Source of the DNA: Gammaproteobacteria bacterium
GTDB lineage: Bacteria > Pseudomonadota > Gammaproteobacteria > Eutrophobiales > Eutrophobiaceae
DNA length: 64,000 nucleotides
Assembly: GCA_028279365.1 (NCBI GenBank)
Contig: JANQNX010000013.1
Location: forward strand, 186,001-250,000
Direction of reading: 5' to 3'
Position 1 is the first letter of the stretch. Every line of letters starts with the position of its first letter. The translations under genes and the position numbers were made by a program. The notes under the pieces were generated by a model. The model had not been told where the DNA came from and did no database searches. It saw nothing but the letters and a program-made list of their open reading frames with translations. Shown here piece after piece: positions 26,701-35,019 of this stretch.

Positions 26701-28446
26701 ATGTATCTAGTGAAAGAAGATCGATTTGAAAACGAATCCCAGCTGTTTGAACATTCACCGGTTCCAACGGTTTGCATCAATTCCTCCGGCGGTATCTTAC
26801 ATGCGAATTATTCAGCCCAGGCGTTATTCTCGCTGGATATGACGCAGCTGGTAAATAAGCCACTCACGACATCGATTATGCCTGTGGATCGGCGCCGGTT
26901 TAATAATTACCTGGCAGAGCTGGAGGACGGCAACAGCGCGCATTGCGAACTCACCTTTAAGATGCGTTTTGGCGGCAAGTTAAACACCCTGTTTCTAGGC
27001 AAACCGATTATTGAAAACGGTCATTTTCAATTTTCTATCGTGTCGATTATTGATATATCAGCCCAGAAGCTGGTTGAAAATTCGTTACATGAAACCAAAG
27101 AAGAGCTTCAGCATCTCGCGCATCATGATTCTTTAACCAACCTGCCTAATCGTTACTTACTGGAAGATCGTCTGGAAACGGCCATGGCACGTATTAAACG
27201 TAATGGCTGGATGGGCGCACTGGTATTTATCGATGTTGATCGCTTTAAAATAATTAATGACGATTACGGTCATCACGTCGGTGATGAGGTACTCATTGAA
27301 GTCGCAAAGCGTTTAAGATTGACCGTACGCGAACAGGATACCGTGTGTCGATACAGTGGCGATGAATTTATTATTATCCTGGAAGACATCACCTGTAAGG
27401 CCGATGCGACCAACGTCATTAAAAAGATAATTGACGGTTTTAGTCAGCCCATCCATGACCTGATCGAACACCCGTTAATAGTCAGTGCGTCTGCTGGCGC
27501 ATGTCTGTTTGATAAATCAGATTATGATTGTGACGAACTGATCAAAAAAGCCGACTATGCCATGTATGAATCGAAAAAACGCGGTCGCAACTGCTATACG
27601 TTTTTCTCTGCCGAGCATTCAATTGCCCAAAACCTGAATATCATTATGGAAAATGAATTAAGCATGGCGATAGAGAAAAATGAGTTTCAATTACATTTTC
27701 AACCACAAATCGATGCGACGACAAATCGTATAGAAGGCGTCGAGGTACTGACTCGCTGGATGCACCCGAGCAGGGGTATCGTCGGACCAGACGATTTTAT
27801 CCAGCGTATGGAGAATGCGCATTTATCTTCTCATCTGACAGAATGGGTGCTGTCACAAGCTTGCAAGGTCGGCAAATCCTTAATAGACAGGGGGCTTGAG
27901 TTTGGTCGGATCGCCGTCAACATTACGCCAAAAGAGTTTACTTCAACCAGTTTAATCGCCGTGGTTGAAAAGTCGCTGGTTGACTCAGGCCTGCCAGCCA
28001 ATAAACTTGAGCTTGAATTAACCGAGAGCAGCATTATGCAGAACCCTGCGTTGGCAGAAAAACTGCTGCATCAATTTAATCAAATGGGCATACGTTTAAC
28101 GCTTGATGATTTTGGTACCGGTTATTCCGCATTGAGTTGTTTAAATGACTATCCGTTTCACTGTATAAAAATTGACAAATCATTTGTCGATAATTTATCG
28201 GATAATAAAAAATCATCGACGCTGGTTGATGCCATGATGTCGATCGCTAATTCGCTGGGTCTGGATATCATTGCTGAAGGGGTTGAGACCAAGGAGCAAT
28301 TAACTCAACTTAACAAAATTGGATGCAATCTCATGCAGGGTTTTTACTTTAGTACCCCGATAAGCGAGGACGAGCTGAGTGAGTATTTGTTAAAAAAACA
28401 GATCGGCAAGAGCAGTCAACGAAGCAGCGTCATCCCTTTACATTAG
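26701..28446 (+). CDS. PAS-GGDEF-EAL protein (c-di-GMP turnover)
   Basis: A 581 aa cytoplasmic protein. The PAS domain (about 10-125) opens LFEHSPVPTVCINSSGGILHAN. The diguanylate cyclase domain (about 135-300) has its active-site loop as SGDEF at 219-223 in place of GGDEF, with an intact RxxD inhibitory site (REQD). The EAL domain (about 315-565) has EVL at 348-350 and a full set of catalytic residues (AVNITP, ELTES, DDFGTGYS, IKIDKSF, AEGVET, MQGFYFSTPI). The phosphodiesterase half therefore looks active. The cyclase half may be active, since SGDEF is a tolerated variant, or regulatory. The 217 bp upstream hold no other gene. Confidence 0.93.
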   Translation: MYLVKEDRFENESQLFEHSPVPTVCINSSGGILHANYSAQALFSLDMTQLVNKPLTTSIMPVDRRRFNNYLAELEDGNSAHCELTFKMRFGGKLNTLFLGKPIIENGHFQFSIVSIIDISAQKLVENSLHETKEELQHLAHHDSLTNLPNRYLLEDRLETAMARIKRNGWMGALVFIDVDRFKIINDDYGHHVGDEVLIEVAKRLRLTVREQDTVCRYSGDEFIIILEDITCKADATNVIKKIIDGFSQPIHDLIEHPLIVSASAGACLFDKSDYDCDELIKKADYAMYESKKRGRNCYTFFSAEHSIAQNLNIIMENELSMAIEKNEFQLHFQPQIDATTNRIEGVEVLTRWMHPSRGIVGPDDFIQRMENAHLSSHLTEWVLSQACKVGKSLIDRGLEFGRIAVNITPKEFTSTSLIAVVEKSLVDSGLPANKLELELTESSIMQNPALAEKLLHQFNQMGIRLTLDDFGTGYSALSCLNDYPFHCIKIDKSFVDNLSDNKKSSTLVDAMMSIANSLGLDIIAEGVETKEQLTQLNKIGCNLMQGFYFSTPISEDELSEYLLKKQIGKSSQRSSVIPLH

Positions 28447-28458
28447 CGCCTTCAAAAA

Positions 28459-31400
28459 TTAGCTTTGTACAATAGGCAAGTTAAGTTGAAAGCAGGCCCC
28501 GTTGTTAGCTTGTTTTGAAACAATCGAGCCGTTATGGCGTTCTATGATTCTTTTCGCGACAGATAAACCGATGCCGACGCCTTTTTCACTGTTATTGACC
28601 TGCTCTGAAAAGAATATTTGAAAAATTTTGTCGTGAAGATGTTCCTGAATCTGATGTCCATTATTACTCAGCGTTAAAATACATTCTGATTCATTTTTCT
28701 CGCAAGCGATGATAATTTCCGGACTGATGCCATGACGATGATATTTGATCGAATTATCAATCAGTTCTTTAAAGACTCTGGAAATTTGAAAATGATCGCA
28801 TTGAATAGGGGGAAGCTGGTCACACAATATCACTGTGTCAGAGTCTTTTATTTCAGTCTTTAAGATGTTCTTGGCATCTTCCAGGCAATCCATTAACGAA
28901 GCTTCCTTGAAGCGCTCACCCTGGGTCATGACGCGAGAAAACTGCAGCGTACCGTCGAGCATTTGCTTTAAACGGGATGATGCGCTGCGAATTTCAGTGA
29001 TATGGCTTTGAATTACCTCGTCTTTTTGCTTGCCCAAGTCCTCAATAAGCAGTTCGCTGAAATTTTGCATGACCCTGACCGGTTCACTTAAATCGTGTGA
29101 TATCGCATAGGCATAGGATTGCAGATCCTGATTGCGTTTTGTGATTTCTTTTGAGGCCTCAATTAATAAGGTAATTTGAACAAAGGTAATAACAACGCCG
29201 GTGGTGACATTTTTATCGTTGCGATAAGGGTTAAGACTCATTAGAAACCAGTGGTTATCGTTGTTTTTCACCTCAAAGCTTTTCGCCATGTCGGTTTCCA
29301 ATACCTTTTCGAGTTCAGTCTCGAAATTATCGAAATCAATATTTCTGTTTAGATGGGTAATCGGTCTGCCAATATCCTGTGTTAACAAACTAAACTGTCT
29401 TGCCGCCGCCGGTGTAAATTTTCTGATCTTAAGGTTGGCATCAAGAAAAATCGTCCCAATATCGGTACTCGCCAGCAGGTTATCCATGTCATCGGTTAAC
29501 TGCGTTAACTCGGTAATTTTTTCCTCGTATTCTCTGTTAACCGTATACAGTTCTTCATTAACGGAGTGCAATTCTTCATTGGTGCTTTGTAGCTCCTCGT
29601 TTGATGCCATTAACTCTTCATTAGTAGCTTGCAGCTCCTCGTTGCTGGTTTCCAGTTCCTCGACCGTGGCTTGTAAATTCTCTTTGGTGTAACCCAGCTC
29701 CTGTTCCAGTTGACGGATGTGTTCACTGGAGATCGATTCTTGTGCCTCTGTTTCGGTATGAATAACGACATCGTCAGAAGGCGCTGTTCTGACCGGCGCG
29801 GATGCCTCGGTGTCTTCGATATTAATCAATAAATAGTCAGAGGGTTTATATTCTGATAAGGGTCGAATGGTTATTCTGACAATACGTACTTCGTCCTGAC
29901 TAATATTAACTTTTAAGCCGCCATAGCTGATGGGTTTGGGTTCATGATTGGTCCGTTGCATGGCCGTCGAGACTGCAGTGCGCAAATCCGGATGAATCAA
30001 ATCAAGAATATTCAAACTGGATGCACCGGTAGGTGGACGAAGATACTCTGTTGCTGTGCCAAAGGTATGCGCCAGGGAGCCATTGTTCTCGATTAATAGA
30101 CTGGGGGGAACATATTCCTGCAACAGTACGTCGTACGCACGAATCAAGTTAATATCACGACCACCGACCGCCCCACGTCTTAGCATGGGTTGTTTTAACG
30201 GGATGCCGCCTGATGTTTCGGGGGACTTTGAACTACTAAACCCTTTAAAATTAAAGGGTAATTTAATATCGCGTTTTTTGATATAAATCTTGAAACGCCG
30301 ATTGAGTTCTTCAAATTCCGTTTTAATTTCACCCAATGACTCACTCGGCCCTAACATCAACACACCGTTTAAACGCATGGCAAAGTGAAACAGGCCCAAT
30401 ACGCGTTTTTGTGCTTCGGGCAGCAAGTAAATCAGTAAATTTCGGCAGCTGACAAAATCCAGTTTGGTGAACGGCGGATCTTTTAAAATATTGTGATAAG
30501 CAAAGACCACCATTGAACGGATATCTTTCGCCACTTCGTAATAGTCATCATCCACTTGACTGAAATAACGTGAACGTCGCTCTTCGCTCATCGAAGCCAG
30601 GGCCGACTGGGGATAGACGCCTTTACCGGCAACAGATAGCGAACCTTTATGTAAATCCGTTGCAAAAATACGCACGTTTTGCGGTTTACCATTTGCTGTC
30701 AACCATTCATGGACCAAGATTGCCAGACTGTAAGCTTCTTCGCCCGTTGCGCAGCCCGGTACCCAAAAACGTAATTCGTTATCGTTACTGACGCGTTCAC
30801 AGATACTCGGGATAATGCTTTTTTCACAATACTGCCAGATTTCCTCGTCGCGAAAGAATTGCGTGACGCCGATCAATAAATCCCGATAGAGTAATTCCAG
30901 CTCGTTGCTTTTCTCATTTGCCAACAGTTCGATATATTCCTCAACCGTATTGGAACGATGCAAAGTCATTCTTCGCTCTATACGTCGGCCTATGGTGCTG
31001 GGTTTATAAAATTGGAAGTCGACACCATAGGCATCTTTCAATTTGCCAAAGATAGCGGAATAGATATCGTGCTCGGTGTCAGGGTTGCTCATGAAACGCG
31101 ATTCGAAGAACGTGTCTGAATGTTTGGTGTATTCAAACAGCATGTCTGGCATTTCATTAGGATTGACGATGACGTCGACCAGTCCGGTATTAATGGTGCT
31201 GTTTGGCATACCGTCAAAACTGGCAGACTCAGGCGATTGACACATGACCATGCCACCATGTTCGTGTATTGCGGTGATGCCTTTGGTGCCATCATTGCCG
31301 GTACCCGAGAAAATAATGCCGATGGCTTTTTCTTTGACCTGGTCGGCCAGACTATGGAAAAACAAATCGATAGGCAGGTTCAAACTGCCTGAAGGCCCCC

Positions 31401-31689
31401 GGTCGCGTAATAGCAACCGGTTGTCCTTGATGACCATCTCTTTCTTGGGGGGGATAAGATAAATAGAATCCGGCTCAACGTACATACCGTTTTCGGCTTT
31501 ATAGATGGGCATGGTCGTATGACGCCCGAGTAGTTCGTCCATCAGGCTTTTAAAATCGGGCGCTAAATGCTGAATCACCACGAAAGACATACCTGAATCA
31601 ACCGGCATATTACTGAAAAAAGCTTCCAACGCTTCAAGACCACCAGCAGAGGCCCCAAGCCCCACGACAAAATGCTGTTTTTCTTCCAT
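28459..31689 (-). CDS. CheB-CheR-PAS-histidine kinase fusion
   Basis: A 1076 aa hybrid. The CheB methylesterase (1-190) has its triad: Ser14 in GASAGG, His41 in IQHLAPDF, Asp133 in GTGNDGT. The CheR methyltransferase (about 205-480) has RRIERRM and the SAM site VPGCATGEEAYSLA. A PAS-like region follows, then a strong coiled coil (about 656-730) of NEELQ/NEEL heptads, another PAS (about 738-845), DHp with His865 in SHDLSEPVR, and an ATPase domain (about 960-1076). G2 box GVGIGLSVAK is present, but the G1 box reads SNNGHQI instead of DxGxG. The heptad-rich CheB/CheR fusion is a known bacterial architecture, although its signalling output is poorly defined. No chemoreceptor or che operon lies nearby. 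It is convergent with the GGDEF-EAL gene (12 nt apart). Confidence 0.95.
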   Translation of the reverse strand: MEEKQHFVVGLGASAGGLEALEAFFSNMPVDSGMSFVVIQHLAPDFKSLMDELLGRHTTMPIYKAENGMYVEPDSIYLIPPKKEMVIKDNRLLLRDRGPSGSLNLPIDLFFHSLADQVKEKAIGIIFSGTGNDGTKGITAIHEHGGMVMCQSPESASFDGMPNSTINTGLVDVIVNPNEMPDMLFEYTKHSDTFFESRFMSNPDTEHDIYSAIFGKLKDAYGVDFQFYKPSTIGRRIERRMTLHRSNTVEEYIELLANEKSNELELLYRDLLIGVTQFFRDEEIWQYCEKSIIPSICERVSNDNELRFWVPGCATGEEAYSLAILVHEWLTANGKPQNVRIFATDLHKGSLSVAGKGVYPQSALASMSEERRSRYFSQVDDDYYEVAKDIRSMVVFAYHNILKDPPFTKLDFVSCRNLLIYLLPEAQKRVLGLFHFAMRLNGVLMLGPSESLGEIKTEFEELNRRFKIYIKKRDIKLPFNFKGFSSSKSPETSGGIPLKQPMLRRGAVGGRDINLIRAYDVLLQEYVPPSLLIENNGSLAHTFGTATEYLRPPTGASSLNILDLIHPDLRTAVSTAMQRTNHEPKPISYGGLKVNISQDEVRIVRITIRPLSEYKPSDYLLINIEDTEASAPVRTAPSDDVVIHTETEAQESISSEHIRQLEQELGYTKENLQATVEELETSNEELQATNEELMASNEELQSTNEELHSVNEELYTVNREYEEKITELTQLTDDMDNLLASTDIGTIFLDANLKIRKFTPAAARQFSLLTQDIGRPITHLNRNIDFDNFETELEKVLETDMAKSFEVKNNDNHWFLMSLNPYRNDKNVTTGVVITFVQITLLIEASKEITKRNQDLQSYAYAISHDLSEPVRVMQNFSELLIEDLGKQKDEVIQSHITEIRSASSRLKQMLDGTLQFSRVMTQGERFKEASLMDCLEDAKNILKTEIKDSDTVILCDQLPPIQCDHFQISRVFKELIDNSIKYHRHGISPEIIIACEKNESECILTLSNNGHQIQEHLHDKIFQIFFSEQVNNSEKGVGIGLSVAKRIIERHNGSIVSKQANNGACFQLNLPIVQS

Positions 31690-31837
31690 ATTATTCTAGT
31701 TTTTTCTCAGGCCAATGTGAGATTATAGCTATGTTTCTTATGATAACTATCAAATAACGCCACTTATCAAAATCGTATAGAACATTTTCACCCGAAATTT
31801 CCCATTTTCTTTTTATTTTCAATAAAATAGCAATCAA

Positions 31838-32683
31838 ATGCTGACTACTGATGATCATAGCCGGGACAAGGCCGGTCTAACTTATGTCTATCCTGTTTTG
31901 TCCAGGCGCGCTGGCGGACTTTCCATCGGGATCAATTTAAATACCAATAATGCCTGTAATTGGCGTTGTATTTATTGTCAGGTGCCTGATTTAACACGTG
32001 GCAGTGCGCCAATGGTGAATCTGGAACAATTAGGCACCGAGCTCAGACAATTCCTCGGACATGTCGTGCATGGCGATTTTTATGACCGTGAACAGGTCGC
32101 AGATGAACATCGCGTGATCAAGGATATTGCCATATCCGGTAACGGAGAGCCGACCACCAGTTCGGAGTTTTATGATGTGACCAAACTGATCACGCTAATA
32201 CTATCAGAGTACGGTTTATTAAATGAGATAAAGCTGGTATTGATTACCAACGGCAGCAGAGTGGGGCATACACAAGTACAAAAGGGGCTGGCAACGCTCG
32301 CTAGTGCCAATGGTGAAGTCTGGTTTAAGGTAGACAGTGCCACTCCGCTCGGTATCGCATTGATTAACAATACTCGGGGTTCCAATATCAGCACTTTAAA
32401 AAGACTCAAGCAATCGGCTGAATGTTGTCCTACCTGGATACAGAGCTGCTTTCTGAAATACAAAAAACAGGTGCCCGCCAGCAAAGAAATCGAGGCGTAT
32501 TTACATTTATTAAAAGCTGTCAAATCACGTGCCATACCGATTGAGGGCGTGATGCTTTATGGCATTGCTCGTCCTTCACAGCAAGCGGAGGCAACACTGC
32601 TTGCTCCGCTGCCGGAAGACTGGTTCGAGATGCTATCTAAAGCCATTCAAAAAATTGGAATTAACGTTAAGTATAGTATATAA
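31838..32683 (+). CDS. Radical SAM protein of unknown substrate
   Basis: A 281 aa protein with the iron-sulfur/SAM motif C-x3-C-x2-C at Cys40, Cys44 and Cys47 (NACNWRCIYCQVPD). SAM-domain elements follow: AISGNGEPTTS (the GEP-type loop) and LVLITNGSR. The general layout matches COG0731-like Fe-S oxidoreductases, to which tRNA-wybutosine enzymes also belong. Without partner genes its substrate cannot be assigned. It stands alone between the divergent CheB-CheR fusion and the convergent AsmA gene, with a 10 nt gap to the latter and no terminator seen. Confidence 0.85.
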   Translation: MLTTDDHSRDKAGLTYVYPVLSRRAGGLSIGINLNTNNACNWRCIYCQVPDLTRGSAPMVNLEQLGTELRQFLGHVVHGDFYDREQVADEHRVIKDIAISGNGEPTTSSEFYDVTKLITLILSEYGLLNEIKLVLITNGSRVGHTQVQKGLATLASANGEVWFKVDSATPLGIALINNTRGSNISTLKRLKQSAECCPTWIQSCFLKYKKQVPASKEIEAYLHLLKAVKSRAIPIEGVMLYGIARPSQQAEATLLAPLPEDWFEMLSKAIQKIGINVKYSI

Positions 32684-32693
32684 ACTATTGATA

Positions 32694-34940
32694 TTAATTA
32701 AAAAGTCCTTTCAATTTTTCACCGACTGCGCCGGCAGCATCTTTCACTGACTTGGTGGTTTTTTCTACCGGATTTTTGCTTTCTGTCGGCGCTTCTTGTT
32801 TAGTCGCAGTCTTGCTTGGCGCTTTACCGAGCGCGACATCACAGGAATTTTTATTACTGCCCGATTTGTCCAGTAAACCTTGCGCCAGCAATGACAGTCC
32901 GCCAGTGGCTACTGCCGCCCCGGCAGATAAGCCTGCCGTTAATGCGGCTTTGGTATCGGTTTTCGGTTTGGGATTGGCGAGCGTGCCGCCCAGACGCACC
33001 AATTCTGCCAGCTGTCCTACGCTGATACCGACACCTTTTCTGGCCTTGGGTGTAATACCAATATCCAGCTCCTCGGTTTTCAGGTTTACCGTGCCGCTAC
33101 CCAGTACATTTAGTTCATTTGTCATGATGGCAATACCCTGATCTGCGGTTGCCATACCGTCATTAATGGCAAAGTTGACGACGGCACACTCGAGTATAGA
33201 ACCATCCCGTTTCTCACCAGTTCTTAACAAGGAAAGGGTTTTAGCTAAGACATCGGCGCTGGCGACTTTTAACGCGCCACTGCTGATCTTGCCGGACCCG
33301 GTTTCGACCAGTAATTTTCCGTTTAAACCGGCCATGATCGCGGCCACGCTCTCACCACTACCTTTGCCATTAATAGTAATGGATGTTGCGGCACCGCTAA
33401 TCTTGTCTTTCAAATCTGGTAATTGGCTAAGCTGGAGATTACTTAGATCAAGCTTAGTATCGAGCTTGGCGGACTTACCTTGCGGAGAGAGTGATAGGTT
33501 ACCGTTTAATTTACCGCCTAGTATGTCCGCATTGAGTTTTGAAATAGCCAGATTGCCATTATTCAGTTTCAAACCGACGTCAACATTAGTCAGATCGTGT
33601 GAATTGGTTTTTATCTTCATTGCTGCCAGTTCAAGTGCGACATTTGCTGCCTTTAACCCTTCGAGCGGTAAGGGATCTGAAGAAAACACCTTATCGCCTT
33701 TAGCCGGTGCTTTTTCCTCTTCGGAAATAAATGGTGTTAAATCGATTAAATTTGATTTGAACGACGCATTCAGGGCAGGGCGCTCACCAGAGAGATTGAC
33801 CGCAGCGTTACCAGCGATATCCGTTTCTGCAAACTGTAATTTAAACGGGTTAAGTGCGTAACCACCGTCACTGTCTTTTATTGTGCCATTGACTGCCAAT
33901 GGCCCCATCTCAGGTAATTCACTACCGGCCAGTTTGTTTAGCTTCGAAAGTTTGTCGACGTTGAAGTCGAAATTAATTTCAATGCCCTTGGCATTGGTCG
34001 GATCGCTGATTTTGCCGTTCGCATTTAAGGTAATGTCATCAACGCTAACTGTTAAGGCTTTAATCAGATAGGCCTGCTTGTCATCGGCTAGGCTGCCAGT
34101 GATGGCAATAGGACCGACATCCGGTATTTCCTGTTCAGTGAATGCGGATAAATCCTTAAGCGAATCCATTTGCAGTGAGACTGTCACATCCACGCCTTTC
34201 GCATCAGTCGGTTTATCGATCAGCCCGACAGCGGTGAGTTCGATATTGCCAACTTCAGAACTGATATCAAACGAAAATGGGCTGTTATTGGTCAATGCAT
34301 TGATAGAACCGGTTGATGCTTCCATTGATAAATCAATTTCGTTGTAAACTGCATCCAGCGCAATTTCCAACGGTTTATCCAGGCTGTCGGTTTCAACGGT
34401 AAATGCGTTGATAATAATCTTTTCAGATTTACCACTCACCGCATCGGTGTAAACCAGACTGGCATTATTAATACTCACCTGGTTAATATTTAGCGCAGGT
34501 AGCGCGCCTGATTCTGTGGATGGCTGGGTGTCTTTTTCGGCTTGTTGCTCAGTAGCAGCTAACGCCCAGTTTGCATCACCCGCTTTATTTTTTTCGAGCA
34601 AGATGCTCGCGTCGTTTAATACTAATCGTTTAATTTCAATATTTTTGCTCAGTAAAGGGAGCAGGGCGACGCGTGCTTCGAATAAACCGACTTTGAGCAT
34701 TTCCGGCTGCTTGGCCCAATGGGCATTACCAAAACTGACGTTTTCAACTGTCACGGTTGGAATTAAGGAAGGCGCCAACTTTAACTCGCCATCAATGGCA
34801 AAGGCACGACCGGTATTATCTTCCACAAGTTTAACGATCTGGTCTTTGTATTGATTAATATCAGTGGTCAGGATGACGGCAAACAGTCCGCCGATGACAA
34901 CAATGGTGATGACTATGAGTAGCTTAATGATTTTTTTCAT
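32694..34940 (-). CDS. AsmA family protein
   Basis: A 748 aa protein anchored in the inner membrane by one N-terminal helix (MKKIIKLLIVITIVVIGGLFAVIL) with a long periplasmic beta-rich body. The first 130 residues carry the AsmA N-terminal signature (VEDNTGRAFAIDGELKLAPSL, VENVSFGNAHW, LPLLSKNIEIKRLVLNDASI). The C-terminal part (about 540-690) has the AsmA repeat GLNGKLLVETGSGKIS and the segment TEELDIGITPKARKGVGIS. AsmA-like proteins are thought to form lipid-transfer bridges to the outer membrane. The ribosome-binding site AAGGAA lies 8 nt before the ATG. Low-complexity Ala/Lys residues mark the C-terminal tail. Confidence 0.93.
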   Translation of the reverse strand: MKKIIKLLIVITIVVIGGLFAVILTTDINQYKDQIVKLVEDNTGRAFAIDGELKLAPSLIPTVTVENVSFGNAHWAKQPEMLKVGLFEARVALLPLLSKNIEIKRLVLNDASILLEKNKAGDANWALAATEQQAEKDTQPSTESGALPALNINQVSINNASLVYTDAVSGKSEKIIINAFTVETDSLDKPLEIALDAVYNEIDLSMEASTGSINALTNNSPFSFDISSEVGNIELTAVGLIDKPTDAKGVDVTVSLQMDSLKDLSAFTEQEIPDVGPIAITGSLADDKQAYLIKALTVSVDDITLNANGKISDPTNAKGIEINFDFNVDKLSKLNKLAGSELPEMGPLAVNGTIKDSDGGYALNPFKLQFAETDIAGNAAVNLSGERPALNASFKSNLIDLTPFISEEEKAPAKGDKVFSSDPLPLEGLKAANVALELAAMKIKTNSHDLTNVDVGLKLNNGNLAISKLNADILGGKLNGNLSLSPQGKSAKLDTKLDLSNLQLSQLPDLKDKISGAATSITINGKGSGESVAAIMAGLNGKLLVETGSGKISSGALKVASADVLAKTLSLLRTGEKRDGSILECAVVNFAINDGMATADQGIAIMTNELNVLGSGTVNLKTEELDIGITPKARKGVGISVGQLAELVRLGGTLANPKPKTDTKAALTAGLSAGAAVATGGLSLLAQGLLDKSGSNKNSCDVALGKAPSKTATKQEAPTESKNPVEKTTKSVKDAAGAVGEKLKGLFN

Positions 34941-35019
34941 GGTTAATATTCCTTAATACAAGACCGTGGTTTAAGTTTTATCAAACATCTGGCTAAATAA
35001 TGAGAATAGAGTCAAATGT

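Noticed and set aside
33166-33861. 231-codon plus-strand frame inside the AsmA gene
   Set aside because: It is a shadow frame opposite a well-supported 748 aa gene, rich in Leu/Ser/Pro and without recognisable domains.
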